Notes: generated by a model not told the origin, from the sequence alone. DNA of 7,630 bases from CF-161 sp035263645 (GCA_035263645.1 DATFRD010000037.1:1-7630), one strand, 5' to 3'. Numbered from the stretch's first letter, positions 1-5,554 are shown. Program-made: numbers and translations.

Positions 1-1027
1 CGTGCAGCACCTTCGCCCCGTAGAACTTGATGATCGAGATCTCCTTGCGGGCCGCGGCCGGCCCGTGCTGGTCGATGACCCAGGCGGCGTGCAGGGTCAG
101 CAGGCGGGCGGCCTGCATCTCGGCGGCTGAGTCCGCAATCCAGTTCTGGACCGTCTGCTTGGCCGCAAGCGGGCCGCCGAACGCCTCCCGCTGCAGCGAC
201 CGCTCGCACAGCATGTCGAACGCCCGCCGGGCCTGCCCCAGCCAGCGCATACAGTGATGGATGCGGCCCGGGCCCAGGCGCACCTGGGCCATGCGGAACG
301 CCTGCCCGCGCTCGCCGACCAGGTTCTCCCGCGGGATGCGCACGTCCTCGTACTTGATCTCCGAGTGGCCCTGTCCGAAGTGCTCGTCTCCGCCGGCCAT
401 GGTCGGGATGTTGCGAAGCCGGTTGACCCCCGGCGTGTCCGTCGGGACCAGGAACATCGACGTCCGCGCGTAGGGCGCCTCGTCCGGGTCGGTCACCGCC
501 ATGACCAGCAGGACGTCCGCGATGAGGCCGTTGGACGTGAACCACTTGTGCCCGTTGATCACCCACTCGTCGCCGTCGAGCACGGCCGTGGTCGACATGT
601 TCACCGGGTCGGAGCCGGCGTGCATCGGCTCGGTCATCGAGAAGCCCGAGCGGATGCGGCCGTCCAGCAGCGGCTGGAGCCACCGCTCCTTCTGCTCGGG
701 CGTGCCGAAGAGCGCCAGCACCTCGGAGTTGCCGGAGTCCGGGGCCTGGTTGCCGAAGACGAGCGGCGCCAGCGGCGACATGCCGTCGATCTCGTGCATG
801 AGCCCGAGCTTGACCTGGCCGAAGCCCCGGCCGCCGTGCTCGGGAGGCAGGTGCGCGGCCCAGAGGCCCTGCCGCTTCACCTCGTCCTGGAGCGAGCGAA
901 CGATGCGCTTGGAGGTGCGCTCGTCCGTCTGCAGCACCTCGAGCGGGAAGATCTCCTCGCGCACGAACTCCCGCATCCAGTCCAGCTTCTTCTCGAACTC
1001 CGGTTCGGTGGAGAAGTCCCAGGCCAT
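1..1027 (-). CDS. Acyl-CoA dehydrogenase, ACAD10/ACAD11 type (C-terminus beyond left edge)
   Basis: Flavin-dependent dehydrogenase expected to oxidise, or in the ACAD10/11 and LvaC branch to process, an acyl-CoA at the alpha-beta bond in the cytoplasm. About 342 residues are visible and the frame runs off the left edge, so the C-terminal helical bundle with the usual catalytic acid is not seen. Seen in order: an N-terminal helical domain (about 10-120), the FAD/substrate motif FSMTEPMHAGSDP (about 129-141), the beta-domain segment with NGHKWFTSNG (about 158-167), then RLGPGRIHHCMRWLG (about 250-264) opening the C-terminal helical domain. That last signature, as I recall the family, is typical of ACAD10/11 rather than short-chain dehydrogenases. 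The ATG at 1027 has AGGGAGG six bases upstream and lies 14 bases after the kinase stop, so the two are surely co-transcribed. Family is near certain; the substrate is inference from the kinase neighbour. Confidence 0.95.
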   Translation of the reverse strand, partial: MAWDFSTEPEFEKKLDWMREFVREEIFPLEVLQTDERTSKRIVRSLQDEVKRQGLWAAHLPPEHGGRGFGQVKLGLMHEIDGMSPLAPLVFGNQAPDSGNSEVLALFGTPEQKERWLQPLLDGRIRSGFSMTEPMHAGSDPVNMSTTAVLDGDEWVINGHKWFTSNGLIADVLLVMAVTDPDEAPYARTSMFLVPTDTPGVNRLRNIPTMAGGDEHFGQGHSEIKYEDVRIPRENLVGERGQAFRMAQVRLGPGRIHHCMRWLGQARRAFDMLCERSLQREAFGGPLAAKQTVQNWIADSAAEMQAARLLTLHAAWVIDQHGPAAARKEISIIKFYGAKVLH

Positions 1028-1033
1028 CGTTCG

Positions 1034-1040
1034 CCTCCCT
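1034..1040 (-). promoter_or_regulatory. Shine-Dalgarno sequence of the acyl-CoA dehydrogenase
   Basis: On the minus strand AGGGAGG sits six bases before the ATG at 1027, inside the 14-base gap after the kinase stop codon. It fixes the dehydrogenase start and supports co-translation with the kinase gene. Confidence 0.75.
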
Positions 1041-1041
1041 G

Positions 1042-1995
1042 CTAACCCTTGCCGCCGAGGAGCCGGTGGGCCTCGGCAATGAAGTTCATGATCGTCCCGG
1101 TCCGCTCCTCATAGGTGGGGTCCGGCCGCTTGCCCCGGCGGTGGAGCATGAGGTTGTAGCCGAAGATGCTCGCGTACTTGTAGTAGGTGAAGGCCAGGAA
1201 CCAGCGAAACTCGTCCGGATCGGCCCCGTACATGGCCAGCAGCTCGTCGTCGGGTACGACGACCGAGCCGCCCCCCGGGACGCGGTCCCGCCCGCTGCGG
1301 CCGGTCTGCGCCACCACCGCCAGGCAGGCCAGGTCCAGCAGCGGCTGGCCCAGCTGGGCGATCTCCCAGTCGAGGAGCGCCACCAGCCGGGCGCCCCGGA
1401 AGAGCATGTTGCCGTAGTGGAAGTCGGCGTGGACCAGGACCGGTGGCTTCTCGGCCGGCTGTGTCGACGACAGCAGCTCGGCCACTGAGGGCGCCTCGCC
1501 GGTCAGCTCCGCCGGCGCGCGATCCATCAGCCACGTCCACCGTCCGATCTCGTAGGCCAGGCTGGCCGGCGTCTCGCCCCCGATGCCGGTGGTCTCGACC
1601 GGCAGGGCCTGCAGCCGCTTCAAGGTGTCGATCGCCGACAGGGCCAGCTCCCGGTCGGGCACCGTCCCGGCCACCTGCTCGATGCGCTGGCCGTCGATCG
1701 CCTCCAGCAGGTAGAAGGGCCTGCCGTCGATCACCGGCTCGTCGCTCGTCCTCAGCACCGCCGGGACGGGCAGGCCGTGGTGGTGCAGCGCGTCCATCAG
1801 GCGGGCCTGGCGCGGGATGTCGGCCGGCCCAGCGATCCGCGCCCCTGGCGGAGGCAGGCGCATGACCGCCCGCCGGCCGTCCAGGTCGACCCAGTAGGTG
1901 AACCCCGAGTGCCCCTCGGGGATGATGCGCACGGAGTGGACCGGCTCGCCCAGGAAGCGCTCCAGGTCAGCGCGGATCTGCTCGTCCCGGCTCAC
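1042..1995 (-). CDS. APH-family phosphotransferase (ACAD10/11 kinase-domain and LvaA-like)
   Basis: Protein of 317 residues with an aminoglycoside-phosphotransferase/choline-kinase fold. Seen: a glycine-bearing loop PEGHSGFTYWVD (26-37), R46 in VMRLPP where kinases usually have the ATP-binding lysine (as I recall, this subfamily often has arginine here), the catalytic loop VHADFHYGN (188-196, with H189, D191, N196) and the metal-binding LLDWE (207-211, D209). Q63 stands where the alpha-C glutamate is usual. Such proteins next to an ACAD10/11-type dehydrogenase are known to phosphorylate the hydroxyl of 4-hydroxyacyl-CoA (LvaA in levulinate catabolism; the kinase domain of mammalian ACAD10/11), so antibiotic resistance is unlikely. 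The GTG start is supported by AGGAGG six bases upstream. The start lies inside the end of the phosphatase gene (29-base overlap), and the dehydrogenase follows after 14 bases. Family is sure; the substrate is inferred. Confidence 0.93.
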   Translation of the reverse strand: MSRDEQIRADLERFLGEPVHSVRIIPEGHSGFTYWVDLDGRRAVMRLPPPGARIAGPADIPRQARLMDALHHHGLPVPAVLRTSDEPVIDGRPFYLLEAIDGQRIEQVAGTVPDRELALSAIDTLKRLQALPVETTGIGGETPASLAYEIGRWTWLMDRAPAELTGEAPSVAELLSSTQPAEKPPVLVHADFHYGNMLFRGARLVALLDWEIAQLGQPLLDLACLAVVAQTGRSGRDRVPGGGSVVVPDDELLAMYGADPDEFRWFLAFTYYKYASIFGYNLMLHRRGKRPDPTYEERTGTIMNFIAEAHRLLGGKG

Positions 1996-2602
1996 CAGCC
2001 CCCTCCTGCAGATGGGCGACGTCGGCCAGGCTGCCCACCATGCGCCGGTCGCCCAGCACGCGCACGATGTTCACGCTCGTGTAGTAGGGGAGGAGCCGGA
2101 GGCTCCCGAACTCGAGGCGAAGCACGTCGCAGAGGTAGCCGAGGATGGCGACGCCGTGGCCGACCATGAGGACCCGGCCCCCCGGGTGGGCCGCGACGGC
2201 GTCGCCGACGGCGGCCCGCATGCGCTCCAGCACCTGATCCGGCCGCTCGGCGGGGTGCACGTGCCCGTCCTCGAGCTCGGTCGCCACCTCCACCAGCCGC
2301 TCGTCGATGGTCACCTCGTCGGCGACGGCGCGGGCGGTCTCGACCGCCCGCCGGAGCGGGCTCGAGTAGACGGCGTCGAAGCGCAGCCGGCCGAGGCGGC
2401 GGGCCAGCCGGCGGACCTGCTCCGCGCCCTGGTCCGACAGCGGAGGGTCCTCCCCCGTGATCCCCGTGTAGCAGTCGCCGTGGCGGACCAGCCACACCTC
2501 GGTTGCGCCGGGAAGGGTGGCTCCGTGCGCGTCCACCAGGAAGGCGGCCTCGATGGCGCGCATGGCGGATGCCATCGCCTCGGGCGTGCGCACGTGGCTC
2601 AT
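1967..2602 (-). CDS. Histidine phosphatase family protein (phosphoglycerate-mutase-like)
   Basis: Protein of 211 residues from the ATG at 2602. Motifs of the branch with a phosphohistidine intermediate are complete: LVRHGDCY (38-45, nucleophile H41), YSSPLRRAVETA (79-90, conserved R85), acidic residues in ERLVEVATELEDG (101-113, probable general acid) and VLMVGHGVAI (144-153, second histidine H149). Members remove phosphate from small molecules, sugar phosphates or proteins; the sequence does not reveal the substrate. An in-frame GTG at 2620 would add six residues; I prefer the ATG because GGAAG lies just upstream of it, although that site is weak. The 3' end overlaps the kinase start by 29 bases, so the two are probably coupled. 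About 100 bases separate it from the crotonase-like gene upstream, and I see no clear promoter there. A phosphatase beside a substrate kinase suggests hydrolysis of a phosphorylated acyl intermediate or reset of misdirected phosphorylation; this is inference. Confidence 0.92.
   Translation of the reverse strand: MSHVRTPEAMASAMRAIEAAFLVDAHGATLPGATEVWLVRHGDCYTGITGEDPPLSDQGAEQVRRLARRLGRLRFDAVYSSPLRRAVETARAVADEVTIDERLVEVATELEDGHVHPAERPDQVLERMRAAVGDAVAAHPGGRVLMVGHGVAILGYLCDVLRLEFGSLRLLPYYTSVNIVRVLGDRRMVGSLADVAHLQEGAGEPGRADPR
2002..2007 (-). promoter_or_regulatory. Shine-Dalgarno sequence of the phosphotransferase
   Basis: On the minus strand a perfect AGGAGG, within AGGAGGGGG, lies six bases before the GTG at 1995. 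It falls inside the last codons of the phosphatase gene, which decides the GTG start and points to translational coupling. Confidence 0.8.
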
Positions 2603-2702
2603 CGCTTCCAATGAGATCACATGCCGGAGCCCCGCCTGGCGCCCGATCGAGCGTCACCGCGGACGTCAGGTCGGGAGGGGCCCGGTACTGCTCCTGGCGG
2701 CC

Positions 2703-3485
2703 TCACTCCCCGCGCCAGGTGGCCTGGCGCTTCTCGAGGAATGCGGTCATGCCCTCCTGGGCGTCGCACGTCATCGCGTTCTCGGCCATGGTCTGGGACA
2801 TCAGCTCATACGCCTCGTCCTGATCGACATCGATCTGGCGATAGAACGCATGCTTCCCGATGCGCAGCGTGAGAGGGCTGGCGGACGCGATCTGGCGGGA
2901 CAGCTCCAGCACGGCGGCGTCGAGCTCCGCGGCCGGGACCACGCGGTTCACCAGGCCCCACTCTGCGGCAGTCGCGGCGTCGATCGGCAGGCCGGTCAGC
3001 AGCATCTGCAGCGCGCGCTTGCGCCCGATCGAGCGGCTGACCGCCACCATCGGCGTCGAGCAGAACAGCCCGATGCGGACCCCCGGCGTGGCGAACCGGG
3101 CCTCTTCGGACGCGATGGCCAGGTCGCAGGTCGCGACGAGCTGACAGCCGGCCGCGGTCGCGATTCCCTGTACGGCCGCGATCACCGGCTGGGGGATGCG
3201 CTGGATGGTCTGCATCATCCGCGTGCAGACGTCGAAGACCTCGCGCTCCTCGTCGAGGCTGCGGTCGACCAGCTCTCTGAGGTCGTGGCCGGCCGAGAAG
3301 ACGGGGCCCGCGGCGCGGATTACGACGACGCGGACCTCCGGTCGCGCGCTCTGGCGCTCGAGCTCGCGCGTGAGCTCCCGCATCAGCGAGGTCGAGAGCG
3401 CGTTGCGCTGCTCGGGCCGATTCAGCGTCACCAGCACCGCCGGGAGCGAGTCCTCGATCAGCAGGTGCTCGAGAGCGATTGCCAT
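2703..3485 (-). CDS. Enoyl-CoA hydratase/isomerase family protein, ECHDC3-like, lacking both catalytic glutamates
   Basis: Crotonase-fold protein of 260 residues, a normal length. Seen: NRPEQRNAL (22-30), the CoA-binding/oxyanion segment FSAGHDL (63-69), and GIATAAGCQLVATCDLAIA (107-125), followed by FATPGVRIGLFCSTP (131-145). In hydratases of known mechanism, glutamates equivalent to rat Glu144 and Glu164 add water; here the matching positions are Q115 and G135. The GCQL and TPGV..GLFCSTP pattern is that of the ECHDC3 group, whose reaction is not settled to my knowledge. A normal 2-enoyl-CoA hydratase role is therefore doubtful; CoA thioester binding, isomerisation or another chemistry is possible. 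The ATG at 3485 shares its bases with the divergent thioesterase ATG and has AAGG a few bases upstream. It heads the minus-strand cluster leading into phosphatase, kinase and dehydrogenase, with 100 bases before the phosphatase. Family sure, activity unsure. Confidence 0.93.
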   Translation of the reverse strand: MAIALEHLLIEDSLPAVLVTLNRPEQRNALSTSLMRELTRELERQSARPEVRVVVIRAAGPVFSAGHDLRELVDRSLDEEREVFDVCTRMMQTIQRIPQPVIAAVQGIATAAGCQLVATCDLAIASEEARFATPGVRIGLFCSTPMVAVSRSIGRKRALQMLLTGLPIDAATAAEWGLVNRVVPAAELDAAVLELSRQIASASPLTLRIGKHAFYRQIDVDQDEAYELMSQTMAENAMTCDAQEGMTAFLEKRQATWRGE

Positions 3486-3918
3486 GGCTACCTTATACCG
3501 CGTGCGGGTGACCTACGACGGCCGCTGCTTCGGCTGCGGCCAGGACAACGACGACGGCCTCAAGATGTGCTTCGAACCCACTCCCGACGGCGCCTCGTGC
3601 GAGTTCGCCGTGCCCTCGCGCTACCAGAGCTGGGAGGGGATGGTCCACGGCGGGGTGGTGGCCCTGATGCTGGACGAGGCGATCGGCTGGGCGGGCTGGC
3701 ACGCCGGCCATCCCGGCCTGACCGGGCGGCTCGAGGTCCGCTACCGCCAGCCCCTGCGGCCGAACGACCGGGTGCGGGTCGTGGGCAGGCTCGACGGCGT
3801 CCGGCGGACCCTGGTCCGCGCCAGCGCCCATATCGACCGCCTGGCCGACGGGTCGCGCATCGCCGAGGCGACGGCGACGCTGATGGCGGTCCCGGCCGAC
3901 GTGACAGGGCCTCGCTGA
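3484..3918 (+). CDS. PaaI-type hotdog-fold thioesterase
   Basis: Protein of 144 residues, typical for a single hotdog domain. Seen: CFGCGQDNDDGLKM (15-28), a signature common at the N-terminus of this subfamily, then MVHGGVVALMLDEAIGWA (53-70), with the HGG turn at 55-57 and the likely catalytic acid at D64, or possibly E65, on the central helix. RLEVRYRQPLRPND (82-95) is the usual central strand and turn. Members hydrolyse acyl-CoA thioesters in the cytoplasm, often releasing CoA or discarding dead-end intermediates. The ATG at 3484 overlaps the crotonase-like ATG on the other strand within CATG; the only ribosome-site candidate is a weak GAGAG. An in-frame GTG at 3508, eight bases after a TATACC, is an alternative leaderless start and keeps the CFGCG motif. 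The stop codon lies at the first base pairs of the downstream repeat. Substrate unknown; the setting suggests an acyl-CoA of the neighbouring pathway. Confidence 0.88.
   Translation: MATLYRVRVTYDGRCFGCGQDNDDGLKMCFEPTPDGASCEFAVPSRYQSWEGMVHGGVVALMLDEAIGWAGWHAGHPGLTGRLEVRYRQPLRPNDRVRVVGRLDGVRRTLVRASAHIDRLADGSRIAEATATLMAVPADVTGPR
3491..3499. promoter_or_regulatory. Possible symmetric divergent -10 element
   Basis: CCTTATACC is a short AT-rich island between two divergent genes. Read on the plus strand it gives TATACC; on the minus strand it gives TATAAG, close to the TATAAT consensus. On the minus strand the hexamer ends six bases before the crotonase-like ATG at 3485, the distance expected for a leaderless start. 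On the plus strand it ends eight bases before an in-frame GTG at 3508. No convincing -35 is visible on either side. Symmetric -10 elements are known to drive transcription both ways, but this one is predicted by eye only. Confidence 0.3.
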
Positions 3919-3949
3919 AGATGCAAGGGGGGGCGGGGCCCCCCTTCCT
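3914..3949 (+). repeat. Repeat array, partial head unit
   Basis: GCTGAAGATGCAAGG plus the G-run/C-run hairpin and TTCCT, after which the next unit starts at once. The same GCTGAAGATGC occurs at the junction of the second and third long units (4250-4260). The thioesterase stop TGA (3916-3918) is part of this shared sequence. Confidence 0.8.
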
Positions 3950-4095
3950 AAGATGCAAGGGGGGCGGGCCCCCCCTTCCTAAACCCCCCCTTTTTGGGAC
4001 TTTCGGGGCGCCTCCGGCGCGTCCCTTCGGGTCTGAGGGGCTCCGTGGGGGAGTCCTGGAACGCGACTCACACGCTCGGGGGCCAAGCCCTTGCA
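3950..4095 (+). repeat. Repeat array, long unit 1 (146 bases)
   Basis: Full set of segments from AAGATGCAAG to CCAAGCCCTTGC. It lacks the TTACCTGGCGCC extension found at the ends of units 2 and 3. Its second C-run is followed by TTTTT. Confidence 0.85.
3956..3995 (+). terminator. Possible intrinsic terminator after the thioesterase gene
   Basis: In long unit 1 the G-run at 3959-3964 can pair with the near C-run (CCCCCCC, then TTCCT) or with a second C-run at 3984-3990 that is followed directly by TTTTT (3991-3995). The second pairing gives a G:C stem with a loop of about 19 bases and a short T-tract, terminator-like for transcripts leaving the thioesterase. Units 2 and 3 have only interrupted T-runs there. 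Judged by eye only. Confidence 0.35.
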
Positions 4096-4253
4096 AAGAT
4101 GCAAGGGGGGGCCCCCTTCCTAAACCCCCCTCCTTCTGGGACTTTCGGGGCGCCTCCGGCGCGTCCCTTCGGCTCTGAGGGGCTCCGTGGGGGAGTCCTG
4201 GAACGCGACTCACACGCTCGGGCCAAGCCCTTGCTTACCTGGCGCCCCCGCTG
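4096..4253 (+). repeat. Repeat array, long unit 2 (158 bases)
   Basis: Near copy of unit 1 with shorter G/C runs at its start, and with a CTTACCTGGCGCCCCCGCTG extension that leads directly into unit 3. The inner segment from GGGACTTTCGGGG through GAGTCCTGGAACGCGACTC is almost identical to unit 1. Confidence 0.85.
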
Positions 4254-4414
4254 AAGATGCAAGGGGGGGCGGGCCCCCCTTCCTAAACCCCCCCTCTTTC
4301 TGGGACTTCGAGGCGCCTCCGGCGCGTCCCTTCGGGTCTGAGGGGCTCCGTGGGGGAGTCATGGCACGCGACTCACACGCTCGGGCCAAGCCCTTGCTTA
4401 CCTGGCGCCGCCGA
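4254..4414 (+). repeat. Repeat array, long unit 3 (about 161 bases)
   Basis: Near copy of unit 2, with small changes: GGGACTTCGAGGCG for GGGACTTTCGGGGCG, and GAGTCATGGCACGCG for GAGTCCTGGAACGCG. It ends CTTACCTGGCGCCGCCG. Its ATG at 4361 is in frame with the R2-like gene downstream but lies in repeat sequence, so I do not take it as a start. Confidence 0.85.
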
Positions 4415-4454
4415 TGGACTCATACACACGGCGAAGCCCATGCTTACGCTGCCG
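4415..4454 (+). repeat. Repeat array, decayed tail of a further unit
   Basis: GGACTCATACACACGG, AAGCCCATGCTTACG and CTGCCG follow the order and spacing of GCGACTCACACGCTCGG, AAGCCCTTGCTTACC and TGGCGCC in the long units, with several substitutions. It looks like the end of an older copy whose body was lost. Confidence 0.55.
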
Positions 4455-4469
4455 TCGGGTCCTTTCGCC

Positions 4470-4475
4470 TATACC
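4470..4475 (+). promoter_or_regulatory. Possible -10 element of the R2-like gene
   Basis: TATACC ends eight bases before the ATG at 4484, and no Shine-Dalgarno sequence is visible between them, which would suit a leaderless transcript. The same hexamer at the same distance precedes a candidate start of the thioesterase. No good -35 is seen; TTACGC at 4444-4449 lies in the decayed repeat tail. Confidence 0.3.
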
Positions 4476-4483
4476 ATGGCCGC

Positions 4484-5554
4484 ATGACCGATGCTGCCAC
4501 CCTCGAGGCCATCCGCCGCGTGGAGGAGACTCCGCTCAACCAGCTGGTGAACGTCTCCATCGACGACGTGCAGGCTCAGATGGACGCGCTCCTGAGCCCC
4601 GAGAACGACAGCGCGTCGTTCTACCGACGCTGGGAGACGCAGCAGTGGGCGGTCTCCGACCTGGACTTCGCCCAGGACGTCCGGGACTGGGCGAACATCC
4701 CGCCGGCCGTCCAGACCTCGCTCAGGACGACGATGACGCTGTTCTTCGTCGGCGAGCAGATCGTCACGGACACGCTGGCGCCGGTGCTGCACGCGGCCCC
4801 CCGCGAGGACGAGCGGATCTTCCTCGCCACCCAGATCGCGGACGAGGCCCGACACGCGGTCTTCTTCGACCGCTTCTTCGCGGAGGTGCTCGGCCACGAG
4901 GGCGGCATCCACGCCGCCATGGTCAACTTCGGGCCGGCGTCGCGGGAGGGCTACCGGCGGATCTTCTATACGGACCTGCCCGCCGCCATCGACCGCTGCC
5001 GGCTCGACCCCAAGGACGCGGTGGCCTTCGTGGAGGCGGTCGTCACGTACCACCTGGTCATCGAGGGCTTCCTGGCGCTGGGGGGGCAGCGGACGACGCT
5101 CCGCCTGCTGCGCCGGATCGGCATCCTGCCCGGCTTCGTCTCCGGCTTCACCGCGGTGGCCCGCGACGAGTCGCGCCACATCGGGTTCGGGGTGCTGGCC
5201 CTGCGCAGGCGCGTCCTGGAGGATCCCGAGATGGGCCGGGTGATCGCACGCAAGGTGCACGACCTGCTGGAGACCGCGGTCCGGGTCACCGTCGGACCAG
5301 ACGAGAGGCTGCCGTTCACGTCCGTGGAGGAGGTCCCCCCTCCGATGCGGATCGACCCCCTGGAGGCGCGAGCGTTCGCCATCGAGTCTCTGGCCAAGCG
5401 GCTGCGAGCGGCGGGCCTGACCGACCAGGCGGTCGACGAGGTGCAGACGCGGATGATGTCGCTCTACGAGCAGCTCTGGGCCGAGTACGAGCGGAACCAC
5501 GGGGTGGAGCACCCGGCCCGGTTCTGGCAGCGCGCGACCGCCGCGGCCTCCTGA
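4484..5554 (+). CDS. R2-like ligand-binding oxidase (R2lox family), ferritin-like di-metal protein
   Basis: Protein of 356 residues; such genes are often labelled ribonucleotide reductase beta subunit. The six di-metal ligands of the R2/R2lox fold are visible: E91 in FFVGEQIVTD, E121 and H124 in ADEARHAVFF, E194 in VTYHLVIEGFLA, E229 and H232 in RDESRHIGFG. V94 (ligand plus 3) and Y189 (ligand minus 5) match the valine and tyrosine that form the ether cross-link in R2lox. F128, four residues after H124, stands where class Ia R2 has its radical tyrosine. No large subunit (nrdA) lies nearby. R2lox proteins assemble a Mn/Fe centre and bind a fatty-acid-like ligand; the physiological reaction is unknown. 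At 356 residues it is some 40 longer than the Mycobacterium type as I recall it. I chose the ATG at 4484 because upstream in-frame codons lie in repeats. The stop is 14 bases from the convergent kinase gene. Confidence 0.85.
   Translation: MTDAATLEAIRRVEETPLNQLVNVSIDDVQAQMDALLSPENDSASFYRRWETQQWAVSDLDFAQDVRDWANIPPAVQTSLRTTMTLFFVGEQIVTDTLAPVLHAAPREDERIFLATQIADEARHAVFFDRFFAEVLGHEGGIHAAMVNFGPASREGYRRIFYTDLPAAIDRCRLDPKDAVAFVEAVVTYHLVIEGFLALGGQRTTLRLLRRIGILPGFVSGFTAVARDESRHIGFGVLALRRRVLEDPEMGRVIARKVHDLLETAVRVTVGPDERLPFTSVEEVPPPMRIDPLEARAFAIESLAKRLRAAGLTDQAVDEVQTRMMSLYEQLWAEYERNHGVEHPARFWQRATAAAS

Larger units (their letters stand above)
3914..4454. repeat. Array of long hairpin-rich direct repeats
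   Basis: This 540-base stretch contains no gene I would accept. It is built from one repeated sequence: a 36-base head (3914-3949), three long units of 146, 158 and about 161 bases (3950-4095, 4096-4253, 4254-4414) and a decayed tail (4415-4454). Each long unit begins AAGATGCAAG, continues with a G-run/C-run hairpin and a second C-run, then a GGGAC...GTCCC hairpin with an inner GCGCC/GGCGC stem, then CTGAGGGGCTCCGTGGGGGA, and ends with GCGACTCACACGCTCGG and CCAAGCCCTTGC. Differences are mostly in G- and C-run lengths, as expected from slippage. Unit lengths are not multiples of three, so the same segment falls in different reading frames in successive units; the open frames crossing it look accidental. 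Its role is unknown: it could be a dispersed intergenic family (REP/MITE-like), a terminator block or a slippage-grown array. Confidence 0.9.

Noticed and set aside
254..1045. Long plus-strand open frame opposite the acyl-CoA dehydrogenase
   Set aside because: It is antisense to a clearly recognisable enzyme; its product is His/Arg/Val-rich without motifs, as expected from the complement of G+C-rich codons.
1042..1995. Aminoglycoside resistance gene
   Set aside because: The fold is shared, but the tight link to an ACAD10/11-type dehydrogenase and absence of resistance-gene context point to acyl-CoA metabolism.
2517..4178. 553-residue plus-strand open frame across the crotonase-like gene, the thioesterase and the repeats
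   Set aside because: It is antisense to one real gene, out of frame with another, and ends in repeats; no domain is visible and composition is Arg/Gly/Pro-rich.
3994..4262. Small proteins encoded in the repeats on either strand
   Set aside because: Unit lengths of 146 and 158 shift the frame between copies, so no peptide is kept from unit to unit; no ribosome site or motif supports translation.
3914..4454. CRISPR array
   Set aside because: The units are about 150 bases, directly abutting, with no unique spacers of regular length and no cas genes in view.
4187..4483. N-terminal extension of the R2-like protein into the repeats
   Set aside because: The extra residues are translated repeat sequence with no family similarity; the protein is complete from 4484.
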